NCBI RefSeq assembly: GCF_004345365.1
Contig: NZ_SLVF01000011.1
Span: forward strand, 266,778 to 330,777
Length of the DNA: 64,000 bases
Direction of reading: 5' to 3'
Origin: Kribbella sp. VKM Ac-2568
GTDB lineage: Bacteria > Actinomycetota > Actinomycetes > Propionibacteriales > Kribbellaceae
Part shown: positions 36,451 through 45,210 of the stretch, piece after piece
Layout of the letters: every line of letters begins with the position of its first letter
Position numbering within the stretch: the stretch's first letter is position 1
Made by a program: the position numbers and the translations under genes
Notes under the pieces: generated by a model
What the model was told of the DNA's origin: nothing
What the model saw: the letters and a program-made list of their open reading frames with translations, nothing else
The model's database searches: none

Positions 36451-37734
36451 TCAGGGCTGGTCGGCGATCAGGGCGGCCAGGCGGTCCAGGCCGGCGTCGA
36501 TCTGGGCCGGGGTGACCGTGCTGCAGGACAGCCGGAGGGCGTTCACCGGTGCGTCGCCGTCGTAGAAGTGGCTCATCGGGGTCCAGAGCACGCCGTACTC
36601 CTGGGCGGACTTCTCCAGCAGCGCGTCATCGACCGGGAACGGCACGGTGACGACGACGAAGAACCCGCCGGACGGCACGGTCCAGGTCACCTCGCCGCCG
36701 GGGAACCGGGCGGCCAGGCCGTCCGTGATGGCACGCAGGTTGGCCGCGTAGACAGTCCGCTCGCGCTGGTTCGCGGAGACCAGGCTGCAGCCGTTCTCCA
36801 GCAGTTTGCCGCCGATCACCGCCTGCGCGACGGCCGAGGTGTTGACGGTCACCATGCTCTTGATCTTCGACAACTCGTCCGCCAGCAGTCCGGTGCTTCC
36901 ATCCGGCGACGCCACCGTCTGGTCCGCGACCACGTAGCCGACCCGGGCGCCGGGCAGTGCGGTCTTGGCGAAGGAGCCGAGGTAGATGACTCGCCTGTCG
37001 GTGTCCAGGGCCTTCAGCGTGGGCACTCGATCCACGCCGGCCGCCGGGAACAGCCCGTACGGGTTGTCCTCGAGCAGCAGGAGGTCCTGTTCCGCCGCCA
37101 CCTCGAGCAATCGCCGCCGGGTCTCCAGCTCCAGGCTGAGCCCGGACGGGTTGGCGAAGTCCGGCATCACGTAGCAAGCTCGCGGCCGCAGTCCTTCGGC
37201 CCGGGCTGACTTCAGCACCGCGACCAGATCCTCCAGGTCCACCCCGTCACTGCCGCCGGCGACAGGCAGCACCGGGAGATCGAGCAACCGCGCGGCGCCG
37301 GTGATCCCGACGTAGGCGGGCGAGACCGCCAGCAGCACGTCCGACGGATCGGCCCGGAGGGCGCGGAGGACCAGGACCATCGCCTCCTGGCAGCCCACCG
37401 TCACCACGATCGCCTCGGGGTCGACCTCGATCCCCTCGTCGATCGCGAGGTTGCGCGCCACCAGCCGGTGCACGATGCCCTTGGTCCGCCCGTACTGGAA
37501 GACGGTCCGCCGGACACTAGCCTCGTCGTACCCGAGTTCGTCGCGGAGGTGCCGACTGAAGGTGTCCAGGTAGGAGTGCAGGTCCTCCAGCGTGTAGAAC
37601 TCCTCGTAGGGCCGGCCGGCCGCGAGCGAGATCGCGTCGGGGTAGTGGTTCGCCACCTCGTTGAGGAAGTTCATCGAGTTCAGCGCCCGGTCGGTGAGCG
37701 AGCCGTGCAGGTCCTCCAACTGCAGGTCGGCCAT
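36451..37734 (-). CDS. hpgT: 4-hydroxyphenylglycine aminotransferase (HpgT-like)
   Basis: Fold-type I PLP aminotransferase, 427 residues from ATG 37734. The N-terminal SMNFLNEV...AISLAAGRPYEEFYTLEDL, VFQYGRTKGIVH and VTVGCQEAMVLVLRAL stretches are as I recall them in HpgT of glycopeptide clusters. PLP Lys is in YLGSFAKTALPGARVG and the carboxylate Arg in NALRLSCS. HpgT converts 4-hydroxybenzoylformate to L-Hpg, typically with Tyr as donor. It overlaps hmo by ATGA, the preceding step of the route. Confidence 0.85.
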   Translation of the reverse strand: MADLQLEDLHGSLTDRALNSMNFLNEVANHYPDAISLAAGRPYEEFYTLEDLHSYLDTFSRHLRDELGYDEASVRRTVFQYGRTKGIVHRLVARNLAIDEGIEVDPEAIVVTVGCQEAMVLVLRALRADPSDVLLAVSPAYVGITGAARLLDLPVLPVAGGSDGVDLEDLVAVLKSARAEGLRPRACYVMPDFANPSGLSLELETRRRLLEVAAEQDLLLLEDNPYGLFPAAGVDRVPTLKALDTDRRVIYLGSFAKTALPGARVGYVVADQTVASPDGSTGLLADELSKIKSMVTVNTSAVAQAVIGGKLLENGCSLVSANQRERTVYAANLRAITDGLAARFPGGEVTWTVPSGGFFVVVTVPFPVDDALLEKSAQEYGVLWTPMSHFYDGDAPVNALRLSCSTVTPAQIDAGLDRLAALIADQP

Positions 37735-38789
37735 CAGATCCTCCCGGTCGTCAACCGCCCGGCAGCGGCGAGATCCGCGCACCCGGCGAGCAGCATCGCG
37801 TCTTCCAACTCCTTGCGGAGCAGCCCCAAAGCCTCTGCACACGCATCAACGGCCAGCGCCCACAGCAACGGCCGACCGACCAGTACCGCGGACGCTCCGA
37901 GCGCGAGTGCTCGCAGTACATCGGTGCCGCTGCGTACGCCACTGTCCACGAGCACCTGGCAATGTTTGCCTGCGGCATCCACCGCAGCGGGTAGAGCGTC
38001 GATCGAGGCAACGGCTCCGTCGAGCTGCCGGCCACCGTGATTCGACACGACGATGCCCGTAGCACCAATCTCGGTAGCTCGTACGGCGTCGCGTGGGTCG
38101 AGAATACCCTTGATCAGAAGGGGAAGCTGGGTCCTCGATCGCAACCACTCCAGATCTTGCCACGAGACGGCGGGCTCGAAAGCGGAAGCGGTGTGGGCTG
38201 CGACAGCCGACAGACCAGGTACACCGACGTGGGCCTCGGTGACGGCATCGACCAGGTTGGCAGCAACGACGTCCAGAGGCAGGGCGAACGAGTTGCGCAT
38301 GTCGCGCAGTCGCCTGCCCATCACCGGCACGTCGACGGTCACCATCAGCGCCGTACAACCGGCGGACTCGGCGCGGTCCACCAGAGACTCCACTAGCAAG
38401 CGATCTCTCACCCAGTACAGCTGGAACCACGAAGGGCCGGTCCCGGCGATCTTCTCCAGCGGATAGCTGCTCAAGGTGCTGATCGTGTAGGGAATGCCGG
38501 CGTCGGCGGCTGCTCTTGCCAGCAGCAACTCCCCCTCGGGATGGAGCAACCTTTGGTAGGCCATCGGAGCCACCACCACGGGCATCGACGCACCGCTGAA
38601 GGACTGCCAGGTGGTGTCGACAGAAGAGATCCCGCCCAGCACGCGCGGGGTCAAGGTCACAGCGTCGAAGGCTGCCCGGTTCAACTGCAGCGTCGTCTCG
38701 AACCCGCTGCCTCCGGCAACAAAATCCCGAACAGCCGATGGCAGTACCGCAGCAGCCAACTCCTCATAATCAGTGAGAGAGTCAGCCAT
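37734..38789 (-). CDS. hmo: 4-hydroxymandelate oxidase (Hmo-like), FMN-dependent
   Basis: 351 residues of the alpha-hydroxy-acid oxidase family. Oxidises 4-hydroxymandelate to 4-hydroxybenzoylformate. FMN/substrate residues are seen in PVVVAPMAYQRL, FQLYWVRDR, the catalytic His/Arg in VVSNHGGRQLDGA, and the phosphate site VDSGVRSGTDVLRALALGASAVLVGRP. It lacks the membrane insert of lactate dehydrogenases, so it is soluble. Context (HpgT next to it, HmaS 17 kb upstream in the cluster) decides Hmo over lactate or glycolate oxidase. Confidence 0.85.
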   Translation of the reverse strand: MADSLTDYEELAAAVLPSAVRDFVAGGSGFETTLQLNRAAFDAVTLTPRVLGGISSVDTTWQSFSGASMPVVVAPMAYQRLLHPEGELLLARAAADAGIPYTISTLSSYPLEKIAGTGPSWFQLYWVRDRLLVESLVDRAESAGCTALMVTVDVPVMGRRLRDMRNSFALPLDVVAANLVDAVTEAHVGVPGLSAVAAHTASAFEPAVSWQDLEWLRSRTQLPLLIKGILDPRDAVRATEIGATGIVVSNHGGRQLDGAVASIDALPAAVDAAGKHCQVLVDSGVRSGTDVLRALALGASAVLVGRPLLWALAVDACAEALGLLRKELEDAMLLAGCADLAAAGRLTTGRI

Positions 38790-39723
38790 CGAAGGTCCTG
38801 CGGAGCCAGGTGGCGGACTCGGCGATGGCTTTGCGGCCGCCGTCGAGGACGCCGGACATGGCGAAGAACCCGTGCACCATCCCGTCGTACCGGGAGAGCT
38901 CGGTCGGTACGCCCGCGGCGTACAACTTCTCGGCGTAGAACTCGCCCTCGTCGCGCAGCGGGTCGTACTCGGCGGTGATCACCAGTGCCGGCGGCAACCC
39001 GGCGTGCGACGTGGCCAGCAGTGGCGAGGCCAGCGGGTTGAGGCCGTCGGCGGGGTCGGTGAGGTAGTGCTCCCAGTACCAGCCGACCGAGGTCTTGTTG
39101 AAGAGGAACGGGTCGTCGCCCGCACGCATCGAGGCGGTGTCCGAGCCGTACAACGTGTTCGGGTAGACCAGCAGCTGCCCAACGAGAGATGGCCCGGATT
39201 CCCTGGCCAGTAAGGTGGTCGCGGCCGCTAGGTTGCCCCCGGCACTGTCTCCGCCGACCGCGATCCGCTCCACGTCGACGTGGAACTCCGCAGCGTGGGC
39301 GACGATGGACTGGGTCGCCTGGTGGCAATCGTGGACAGCGGCGGGGAACGGGTTCTCCGGCGCCAGGCGATAGCCGACGGTGATCACCTGACAGGGCACG
39401 GAGTTCGCCAGTTGACGGCAGATCCGGTCAGCCGTGTCGATGCTGCCCAGGGTCCAGCCGCCGCCGAAGAAGTAGACCAGCGTCGGCAGCAGTCCTTCGC
39501 CTTCGGGCCGGTAGATCCGGAGCGGCAGCCCTGATTCGGCCAGCAGGACGTCCTCGACGTGGTGAACGTGCTCGACCTCGCCGCCCGCGGCCCGGATGGA
39601 CGCCAGATCGGCTGCCCGGGCTTCGGCGAGAGTCTGGGTGTACAACTGCGGCACGTCGTCGGCCTCACGCTTCGCGCGCATCGCCTCGACCTGTGGATCC
39701 AACGGCACGACGAATCCCCTCAT
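38782..39723 (-). CDS. HSL-type alpha/beta hydrolase/esterase
   Basis: 313 residues from ATG 39723. The oxyanion region is YFFGGGWTLGS (Phe replaces the usual His of HGGG). The nucleophile is GGDSAGGNLAAA, the acid AEYDPLRDEG, the His DGMVHGFF. Overlaps hmo's start by 8 bp. Could release or hydrolyse a pathway ester. Confidence 0.85.
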   Translation of the reverse strand: MRGFVVPLDPQVEAMRAKREADDVPQLYTQTLAEARAADLASIRAAGGEVEHVHHVEDVLLAESGLPLRIYRPEGEGLLPTLVYFFGGGWTLGSIDTADRICRQLANSVPCQVITVGYRLAPENPFPAAVHDCHQATQSIVAHAAEFHVDVERIAVGGDSAGGNLAAATTLLARESGPSLVGQLLVYPNTLYGSDTASMRAGDDPFLFNKTSVGWYWEHYLTDPADGLNPLASPLLATSHAGLPPALVITAEYDPLRDEGEFYAEKLYAAGVPTELSRYDGMVHGFFAMSGVLDGGRKAIAESATWLRRTFDG

Positions 39724-39733
39724 CCAGCGACGG

Positions 39734-40942
39734 TCATAGACCCAGTGAAACAGGCATGGTGGCGAAGCCACGCAGCGCGAGTCCCGCGCTCTGCACGGGC
39801 GGCTCGGCCAGGGCGAGATCCGGGAACCGCTGGAACAACCGCGGCAACGCGAGGCGTCCCTCCGCCCGGGCCAGCACGGCCCCGATGCAGAAGTAGGCGC
39901 CTGCACCGAAGGTGATGTGCCGCTTGTCGGGCCGCTCGGGATCGAACACCTCGGGCGACGGGAAGCGGGCCGGGTCACGGTTCGCCGCGCCGAGGATGAC
40001 CAGCACCAGGCCGCCCTGCGGTATCACTACGCCACCGACCTCGAGGTCCTCCGAGGCCGTCCGGACCACCAGTTGCGCGGTCCCGTCGTACCGGAGGACC
40101 TCTTCCACACAAGCCTCGGCGACGGCGGGATCGGTGGCCAGCGACTTCACCAGGGCAGGGCGTTCGAGCAACGGCGGCAGCGCGTTGCCGAGCAGGTTGA
40201 TGGTGGTGACGAAGCTGGCGTTGAACAGCACCAGCAGGTTCCCGATCAGCTCCTCGTCGGTCAGTTGGCCTTCCCCCGCGTCGATCACCTGGACGAGCCC
40301 GCTGATCAGGTCGTCCCCCGGTGACACCCGCCGCTCGACGATCAGCGCCGCGTAGTACGCGCTCATCTCGGTGGCGGCTCCGTTGGCGGCGGCAACCTTC
40401 TCGGGGGTTCGCCCGCCGAAGTCCAGGTAGTCCTCGACCCGTTGCACCCGGGTCCGGAACCAGTCGAGATCAGGCGCGGGGATGCCGAGCAGCGCACTCA
40501 TCACCCCGGCCGGCAGCAGGTAGCCGAACTCGGCGATGAAGTCGACCGGCCCGTCCGCGCCGAGCGAGGCGAGCCGGTCCAGCAGGGAGTCGGTCAAGGC
40601 GGTGATCTGCGGCTCGAGCGCGGCGACCCGGCGCGGGGTGAAGGCCTGATGGAAGGCCTTGCGCATCCGGCCGTGGTCCGGCTCGGTTCGGAACATCATC
40701 GAGTTGCTCAGCGCGGTCGTGATCGGGTCGGCGTCGGCCGCGGGCGGCGGACCACCCTTCACGAAGCGCGGGTCTCGCAGGATCTGATCGACCGCCGCAT
40801 AGCCGTTCGCCACCGCGGCGTACGCCGGGCTGGCGGGTGTCAGGTTGACCGGCCCGAGCTCATGCAGCCTCGCGTACAAGGGGTATGGCGCCCGGCGGCC
40901 GTGGTCGGTCTGCAACTCGGCGAGGAGCTCGTCGGCCGTCAT
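39734..40942 (-). CDS. Cytochrome P450 with altered I-helix (copy A)
   Basis: 402 residues, class I actinobacterial P450. Heme motif FGAGAYFCIG with Cys at about 352, and EEVLRYD for ExxR. The I-helix reads NASFVTT where the canonical (A/G)GxxT with an acid-alcohol pair is expected. Here no Asp or Glu precedes the Thr. The downstream gene is the hydrolase, and the stop/start with P450 B overlaps (ATGA). Needs a ferredoxin system from elsewhere; none is encoded here. Confidence 0.92.
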   Translation of the reverse strand: MTADELLAELQTDHGRRAPYPLYARLHELGPVNLTPASPAYAAVANGYAAVDQILRDPRFVKGGPPPAADADPITTALSNSMMFRTEPDHGRMRKAFHQAFTPRRVAALEPQITALTDSLLDRLASLGADGPVDFIAEFGYLLPAGVMSALLGIPAPDLDWFRTRVQRVEDYLDFGGRTPEKVAAANGAATEMSAYYAALIVERRVSPGDDLISGLVQVIDAGEGQLTDEELIGNLLVLFNASFVTTINLLGNALPPLLERPALVKSLATDPAVAEACVEEVLRYDGTAQLVVRTASEDLEVGGVVIPQGGLVLVILGAANRDPARFPSPEVFDPERPDKRHITFGAGAYFCIGAVLARAEGRLALPRLFQRFPDLALAEPPVQSAGLALRGFATMPVSLGL

Positions 40943-42153
40943 GTTGCCACCGGCATCGACTTGTAGCCGCGCAGGAACTGCTGTGGGTTGCGCACGGGGT
41001 CGCCCGCCGCGCGTAGCGACGGGAACCGCTCGAGCAGTTGCGGAAAGGCGATCCGCGCCTCGGCCCGCGCCAGTGCGGCACCGAGGCAGAAGTGCGGTCC
41101 GGCGCCGAAGCTCAACGGCCTGATCTCCGGTCGCCCGGCATCGAACACCTGGGGCTCCTCGTAGCGGCGCGGGTCCCGGTTGGCGGCGCCGACCATCACC
41201 AGTACCAGTTGCTTGGGCGGGATCACCGTGCCGGCCACCTCGACCTCCTCCACGGCGAATCGCGCGACGAACTGCACGGGCGCCTCGTACCGCAGTACTT
41301 CTTCCACGAAGTTGTCCGTGTCCGCCTGGTGCAACGCGGGGTCGTCGAGCAGCAGCCGCACGCCGTTGCCGATCAGGTGGATCGTGGTCACGAAGCTGGC
41401 GTTGAAGAGCACCAGGAGATTGCAGATCAGGTCGTGGTCGGAGACGTCGTGCTCGCCGGCGTCGATGGCCTCCACCAGTTGGCTGATCAGGTCGTCCCGC
41501 GGCTTGGTCCGCCGCTCCACGATCAGCGACCCGTAGTACTCCGACAACTCGACGGTCGCCTGATCCGCGGCCGCGAGGATCTCGTCGGACTTGCCGGTCA
41601 CGTCGAGGAAGTCGTTGATCCGTTCGACCCTGGGCCGGAACCAGGCCAGGTCTGCCTGCGGGATGCCGAGCAGCGCGGCGACCACGCTGCTCGGCAACGG
41701 GTAGGCGAACTCCGTCATGAAGTCCGCCTGCCCGTCGGTCGCGAGCCGGTCCGCCAGTCCGTCCATCAGGCCGTCGACCAGCCGGCTGACGTCCGGTTCG
41801 AGCTGCGCCACCCGGCGCGGCGTGAACACCTGGTGGAAGAGCCGCCGGGCCTGCGAGTGGCGGCTGCCGTTGCTGTACATCATCGAGTTGTTGAGCACCG
41901 CGAGCAGCGGGTGGTCGCGCCAGGCCGGCCCACTCCGCTCGTCGGTGTACGCGTCGTCGGTGACGCGGAACCGCGGGTCGCGCAGGACCTGGTCCGCGGC
42001 TTCGTAACCAGTGACCACCGCCGCGTAGGAGCCGGTGCCGGCGAGGAGTGACACGGGACCCAACCGGTGGAGCTCCGCGTAGTACCGATACGGATCGTCC
42101 AGGCCGGCTTCGCTGAAGAGTCCCTTGAGCACCTGATCGGCGGCGGTGGTCAC
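40939..42153 (-). CDS. Cytochrome P450 with altered I-helix (copy B)
   Basis: 404 residues, a close paralogue of copy A along its whole length (FTPRRVA, NNSMMYS/SNSMMFR, NASFVTT, FGAGPHFCLG with Cys about 356, EEVLRYE). The altered I-helix is conserved between the two, so it is a feature of the group and not a random mutation. Probably acts on the same or successive intermediates. 7 bp after the SGNH gene. Confidence 0.92.
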   Translation of the reverse strand: MTTAADQVLKGLFSEAGLDDPYRYYAELHRLGPVSLLAGTGSYAAVVTGYEAADQVLRDPRFRVTDDAYTDERSGPAWRDHPLLAVLNNSMMYSNGSRHSQARRLFHQVFTPRRVAQLEPDVSRLVDGLMDGLADRLATDGQADFMTEFAYPLPSSVVAALLGIPQADLAWFRPRVERINDFLDVTGKSDEILAAADQATVELSEYYGSLIVERRTKPRDDLISQLVEAIDAGEHDVSDHDLICNLLVLFNASFVTTIHLIGNGVRLLLDDPALHQADTDNFVEEVLRYEAPVQFVARFAVEEVEVAGTVIPPKQLVLVMVGAANRDPRRYEEPQVFDAGRPEIRPLSFGAGPHFCLGAALARAEARIAFPQLLERFPSLRAAGDPVRNPQQFLRGYKSMPVAT

Positions 42154-42160
42154 TTCGACC

Positions 42161-43459
42161 TCACCGGACCAGCTGCAGCGGGACCGCGTCGGCCATCGCC
42201 TGGTAGCCGGCGTCGTTCAGGTGGATGTGGTCGCCACCGTCGAACTCGGCCCGCAGCTTGCTCGGCGCCTGCGGATCGCGGACCGCCTGGTCGAAGTCGA
42301 TCACCCCGTCGAACTCGTGGTTGGTGCGGATCCAGGAGTTGACCGCCTGCCGGGTCGCCTCCTTCTCCGGCGTCCAGCCGCCCGGGTTGGACAAGCCCTC
42401 GAACGGAGTGATGGTGGCTCCCAGGCTGCGGATGCCCCGTTGGTGCAGCTGGGCGTTGAGCTGCTTCAGCGCCGCGACGACCTGGTCGGTGGTGGCGTTG
42501 TCCATCCAGATGTCGTTCACGCCCAGGTGGGTGATCACCACACTCGGCCGGGTCTGGCTGAAGACATCCTCGTTCAGCCGGGCCAGCGCGTTCACGCCGA
42601 GCTGCTCGATGCCGTTGGGGGCGCCGAGGATCGGGTCCGGGCTGTCGTGCAGCAGCCGGTTGCCGGCCATGCCGACGTTCAGCACGCCCGGTACGTCGTT
42701 GCGCCGGTCGGCGGCGAGCCGCTCGGCGAGCTGGTCGGGCCAGCGGTTGTTGCCATTCAGGGTGCTGAGCAGGCCGTCGGCGATGGAGTCGCCGAGGACG
42801 ACGATCGCGCCGTCCGCCTCGTCGGTCTGCACGTCGACGCCGGACAGGAACGTCCAGCAGCAGGCCCGCGTGGTGATGTACGGCGTGCCGTCGGTCGCGC
42901 CGGTCAGGTCGCCGGGGCCGAAGAAGTTCTGCTGCGTCGACGAGGCGTGCCAGGTGGTCGGCCCGGTCGCGGTCGGGTAGTAGACGCTGATCACCAGCGT
43001 GGTCAGATCGGCGACCCGCAGGTTCACCGGATCGCTGAGCAGCTCGGCGCCCTTGTTCATCACCGCTGTCGGCGATCCGCCGAAGGTCAGCGTGCGCTTG
43101 GAGGCCGGGTCGAGGTCGGACTGCACCGGCGTCGCGGTGTCGGCCTTGGCCACGGTCGCGGCGCCGATCTGGATCGGCCGGTCGCCGTAGATGTTCGAGA
43201 ACCGGATCCGCACCCTGTCGCCCCCCACGGACGGCCGGACCACGTAGCGGGCGCTCTGGTTGTTGAGCCCGGTGGCGGTGAAGCCGGTCGCCTCGGCCTT
43301 CGAGGTGCCGGCCGACCAGCTGCCGACCCACTCCGACCGGCCCCCGTGCCCGGACGACTCGGACTGGACGGCGCCGGAGCCGGTGAAGACCAGGGCGGAC
43401 CCGGCCAGCGACACGGCGGCCGCGAGAGCGGCGGATCTGACGGTACTGGGAATGCGCAT
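42161..43459 (-). CDS. Secreted SGNH/GDSL hydrolase
   Basis: 432 residues from ATG 43459, first gene of the minus-strand unit below the promoter at 43528. Signal peptide (STVRSAALAAAVSLAGSALVFTGSGA). N-terminal beta domain (about 45-210), then the SGNH catalytic half with GDSIADG (Ser), NVGMAGNRLL (Gly), GVNDIW (Asn) and DHIHLNDAGY (Asp/His). Extracellular esterase/lipase. Its place in the operon may mean product maturation outside the cell. Confidence 0.9.
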   Translation of the reverse strand: MRIPSTVRSAALAAAVSLAGSALVFTGSGAVQSESSGHGGRSEWVGSWSAGTSKAEATGFTATGLNNQSARYVVRPSVGGDRVRIRFSNIYGDRPIQIGAATVAKADTATPVQSDLDPASKRTLTFGGSPTAVMNKGAELLSDPVNLRVADLTTLVISVYYPTATGPTTWHASSTQQNFFGPGDLTGATDGTPYITTRACCWTFLSGVDVQTDEADGAIVVLGDSIADGLLSTLNGNNRWPDQLAERLAADRRNDVPGVLNVGMAGNRLLHDSPDPILGAPNGIEQLGVNALARLNEDVFSQTRPSVVITHLGVNDIWMDNATTDQVVAALKQLNAQLHQRGIRSLGATITPFEGLSNPGGWTPEKEATRQAVNSWIRTNHEFDGVIDFDQAVRDPQAPSKLRAEFDGGDHIHLNDAGYQAMADAVPLQLVR

Positions 43460-43527
43460 GGAACAACCCCCCAAATGGGTTGGCGCGCGACGGGCGAGAA
43501 ATACCCGGCGCGAGTGGCGGTGACGGA

Positions 43528-43556
43528 AACCTAGTTCCGGATTCCTGACACGTCAA
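43528..43556 (-). promoter_or_regulatory. Sigma-A-type promoter of the SGNH-P450-hmo-hpgT unit
   Basis: Minus strand: -35 TTGACG (43556-43551), 17-bp spacer, -10 TAGGTT (43533-43528). The leader to ATG 43459 is about 60 nt. The 194-bp divergent interval also contains direct repeats TTGAATT (about 43565 and 43578). Confidence 0.7.
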
Positions 43557-43653
43557 CGGCGGTTTTGAATTGGCCGATTGAATTCTTCCGGAACCTGGCC
43601 GCGGCGTAATTCTCGAAGTACAGTCCTTCCGGATCGGGAAGGGTGAGGCAGCC

Positions 43654-45210
43654 ATGTCGGTCGATGTCGTGCTGGAGGAGAACCTGGAGCAGTCCGGTTC
43701 TTATGTGGTGGCCGCGCTGCGTTTGTTCGAGCGCTACGGCGACGCCGAGGCGATCGTGGCCGGCGACCGCCGGATCAGCTTCGCCGGGCTGCGGGCCCAG
43801 GTGCTCGACGTGGCCGCCACCCTGCAGGACCGGGGCGTCGGCCCGGGCACCGGCGTGCTCGTGCTGGCCGGCAACACCCCCGAACTGCCCGCGCTCCAGC
43901 TCGCCCTGCACCTGGTCGGCGCGCGGACCATGTGGATCGCGCCGATCGCGGGCCGCCGGGAGATCGAGGCGTTCGCCCGGCTGTCGGACGCGGACGTCTT
44001 CGTCTACGACGCGACCACCAAGGCCGTGCTCGGGGAGCGCCTCGCGGTCAGCCTCGGCGTACCGGTGCACTGCCTGGGCGAGGGCGGCCTCGGGCGGAAC
44101 CTGCTGGTCCCCGCGACGACCGAGTTCGCGCCGGAGCTGCACGATGTCGAGCCGGCCACCTGCCTGCAGACCAGCGGCACGACCGGCGAGCCGAAGCTTG
44201 TGCATCACCGCCAGGCGTTCTACGAGCAGATCCTGACGCTGGCCGCCGACTACCTGGCCGCCGGGCTGCCCGTGCTGCGGCACCTGTCGCACTCGCCGAT
44301 GGCCTTCGCGAGCGGCCAGATCACCAGCTTCTTCAACCTGTTCATGGGCGGCGTGCTGTTCCTCGAGGACGAGTGGGACGCCGGCCGCGCGCTGGCGACG
44401 ATCGAGCGCGAGCGGATCAACTCCACCTACGTCTCACCGCCGCTGCTCTACCAACTGCTCGACCACCCGGACCTGCCGGCCACCGACGTGAGCAGCCTGT
44501 TCATGCTCAACGTCGGCGCCGGCCCCGCCGCCCCGTCCCGGCTGCGGCGGGCGATCGAGCGGTTCGGCCCGGTACTGCGGATCGTGTACGGCCTGAGCGA
44601 GGTCATCGTGGTCACCGCCCAGCCGGGGCTGACCGAGGACCCGGACCATCCCGAGCGCCTGCGCTCCTCCGGTACGCCGTACGGCGACGTGCGGGTGGAG
44701 ATCCGCGACCGCGATGGGAACCCGCTCGCGCCGGGTGAGACCGGGGAGATCTACGCGACCAGCAAGCTCCGCTTCGCCGGGTACTGGGGTCGCCCCGACC
44801 TGACCGAGCGCGCGATCGTCGACGGCTGGGTCCGGACCGGCGACCTGGGGTACCTCGACGCCGACGGCTACCTGTACGTGGTGGACCGGGTGCAGGACAC
44901 GATCGTCACCGGCGCGAGCAACTGGAACGTCTACTGCCGCCCGATCGAGGACCTGCTCCAGGCGCATCCGGGGGTCCGCGCGGCCGCCGTGATCGGCGTA
45001 CCGGACGAGGCGTACGGCGAGGTCCCGCACGCCTACGTGGTCCGGTACGACGACGCCGAGGTGACCGCGGCGGAGCTGCAGGACCTGGTCCGCGACGAGT
45101 TCAACGAGATGTGGATGCCGCGCGGGATCGAGTTCCTCGCCGAGCTGCCGCTGACCTCGGCGCACAAGGTGGACAAGGTCGCCCTACGGTCCGGGTACGC
45201 GTCGCGATGA
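43654..45210 (+). CDS. AMP-forming acyl/aryl-CoA ligase (ligase 1)
   Basis: 518 residues of the ANL superfamily. TSGTTGEPKLVHH is the P-loop motif, IVYGLSEVIVVT the A5 region, WVRTGDLGYLDADGYLYVVDR the hinge, and SAHKVDKVALR has the catalytic Lys. The substrate-binding sequence does not identify the acid. Starts the plus-strand unit with the MFS and second SGNH gene; ATGA overlap follows. Confidence 0.92.
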   Translation: MSVDVVLEENLEQSGSYVVAALRLFERYGDAEAIVAGDRRISFAGLRAQVLDVAATLQDRGVGPGTGVLVLAGNTPELPALQLALHLVGARTMWIAPIAGRREIEAFARLSDADVFVYDATTKAVLGERLAVSLGVPVHCLGEGGLGRNLLVPATTEFAPELHDVEPATCLQTSGTTGEPKLVHHRQAFYEQILTLAADYLAAGLPVLRHLSHSPMAFASGQITSFFNLFMGGVLFLEDEWDAGRALATIERERINSTYVSPPLLYQLLDHPDLPATDVSSLFMLNVGAGPAAPSRLRRAIERFGPVLRIVYGLSEVIVVTAQPGLTEDPDHPERLRSSGTPYGDVRVEIRDRDGNPLAPGETGEIYATSKLRFAGYWGRPDLTERAIVDGWVRTGDLGYLDADGYLYVVDRVQDTIVTGASNWNVYCRPIEDLLQAHPGVRAAAVIGVPDEAYGEVPHAYVVRYDDAEVTAAELQDLVRDEFNEMWMPRGIEFLAELPLTSAHKVDKVALRSGYASR

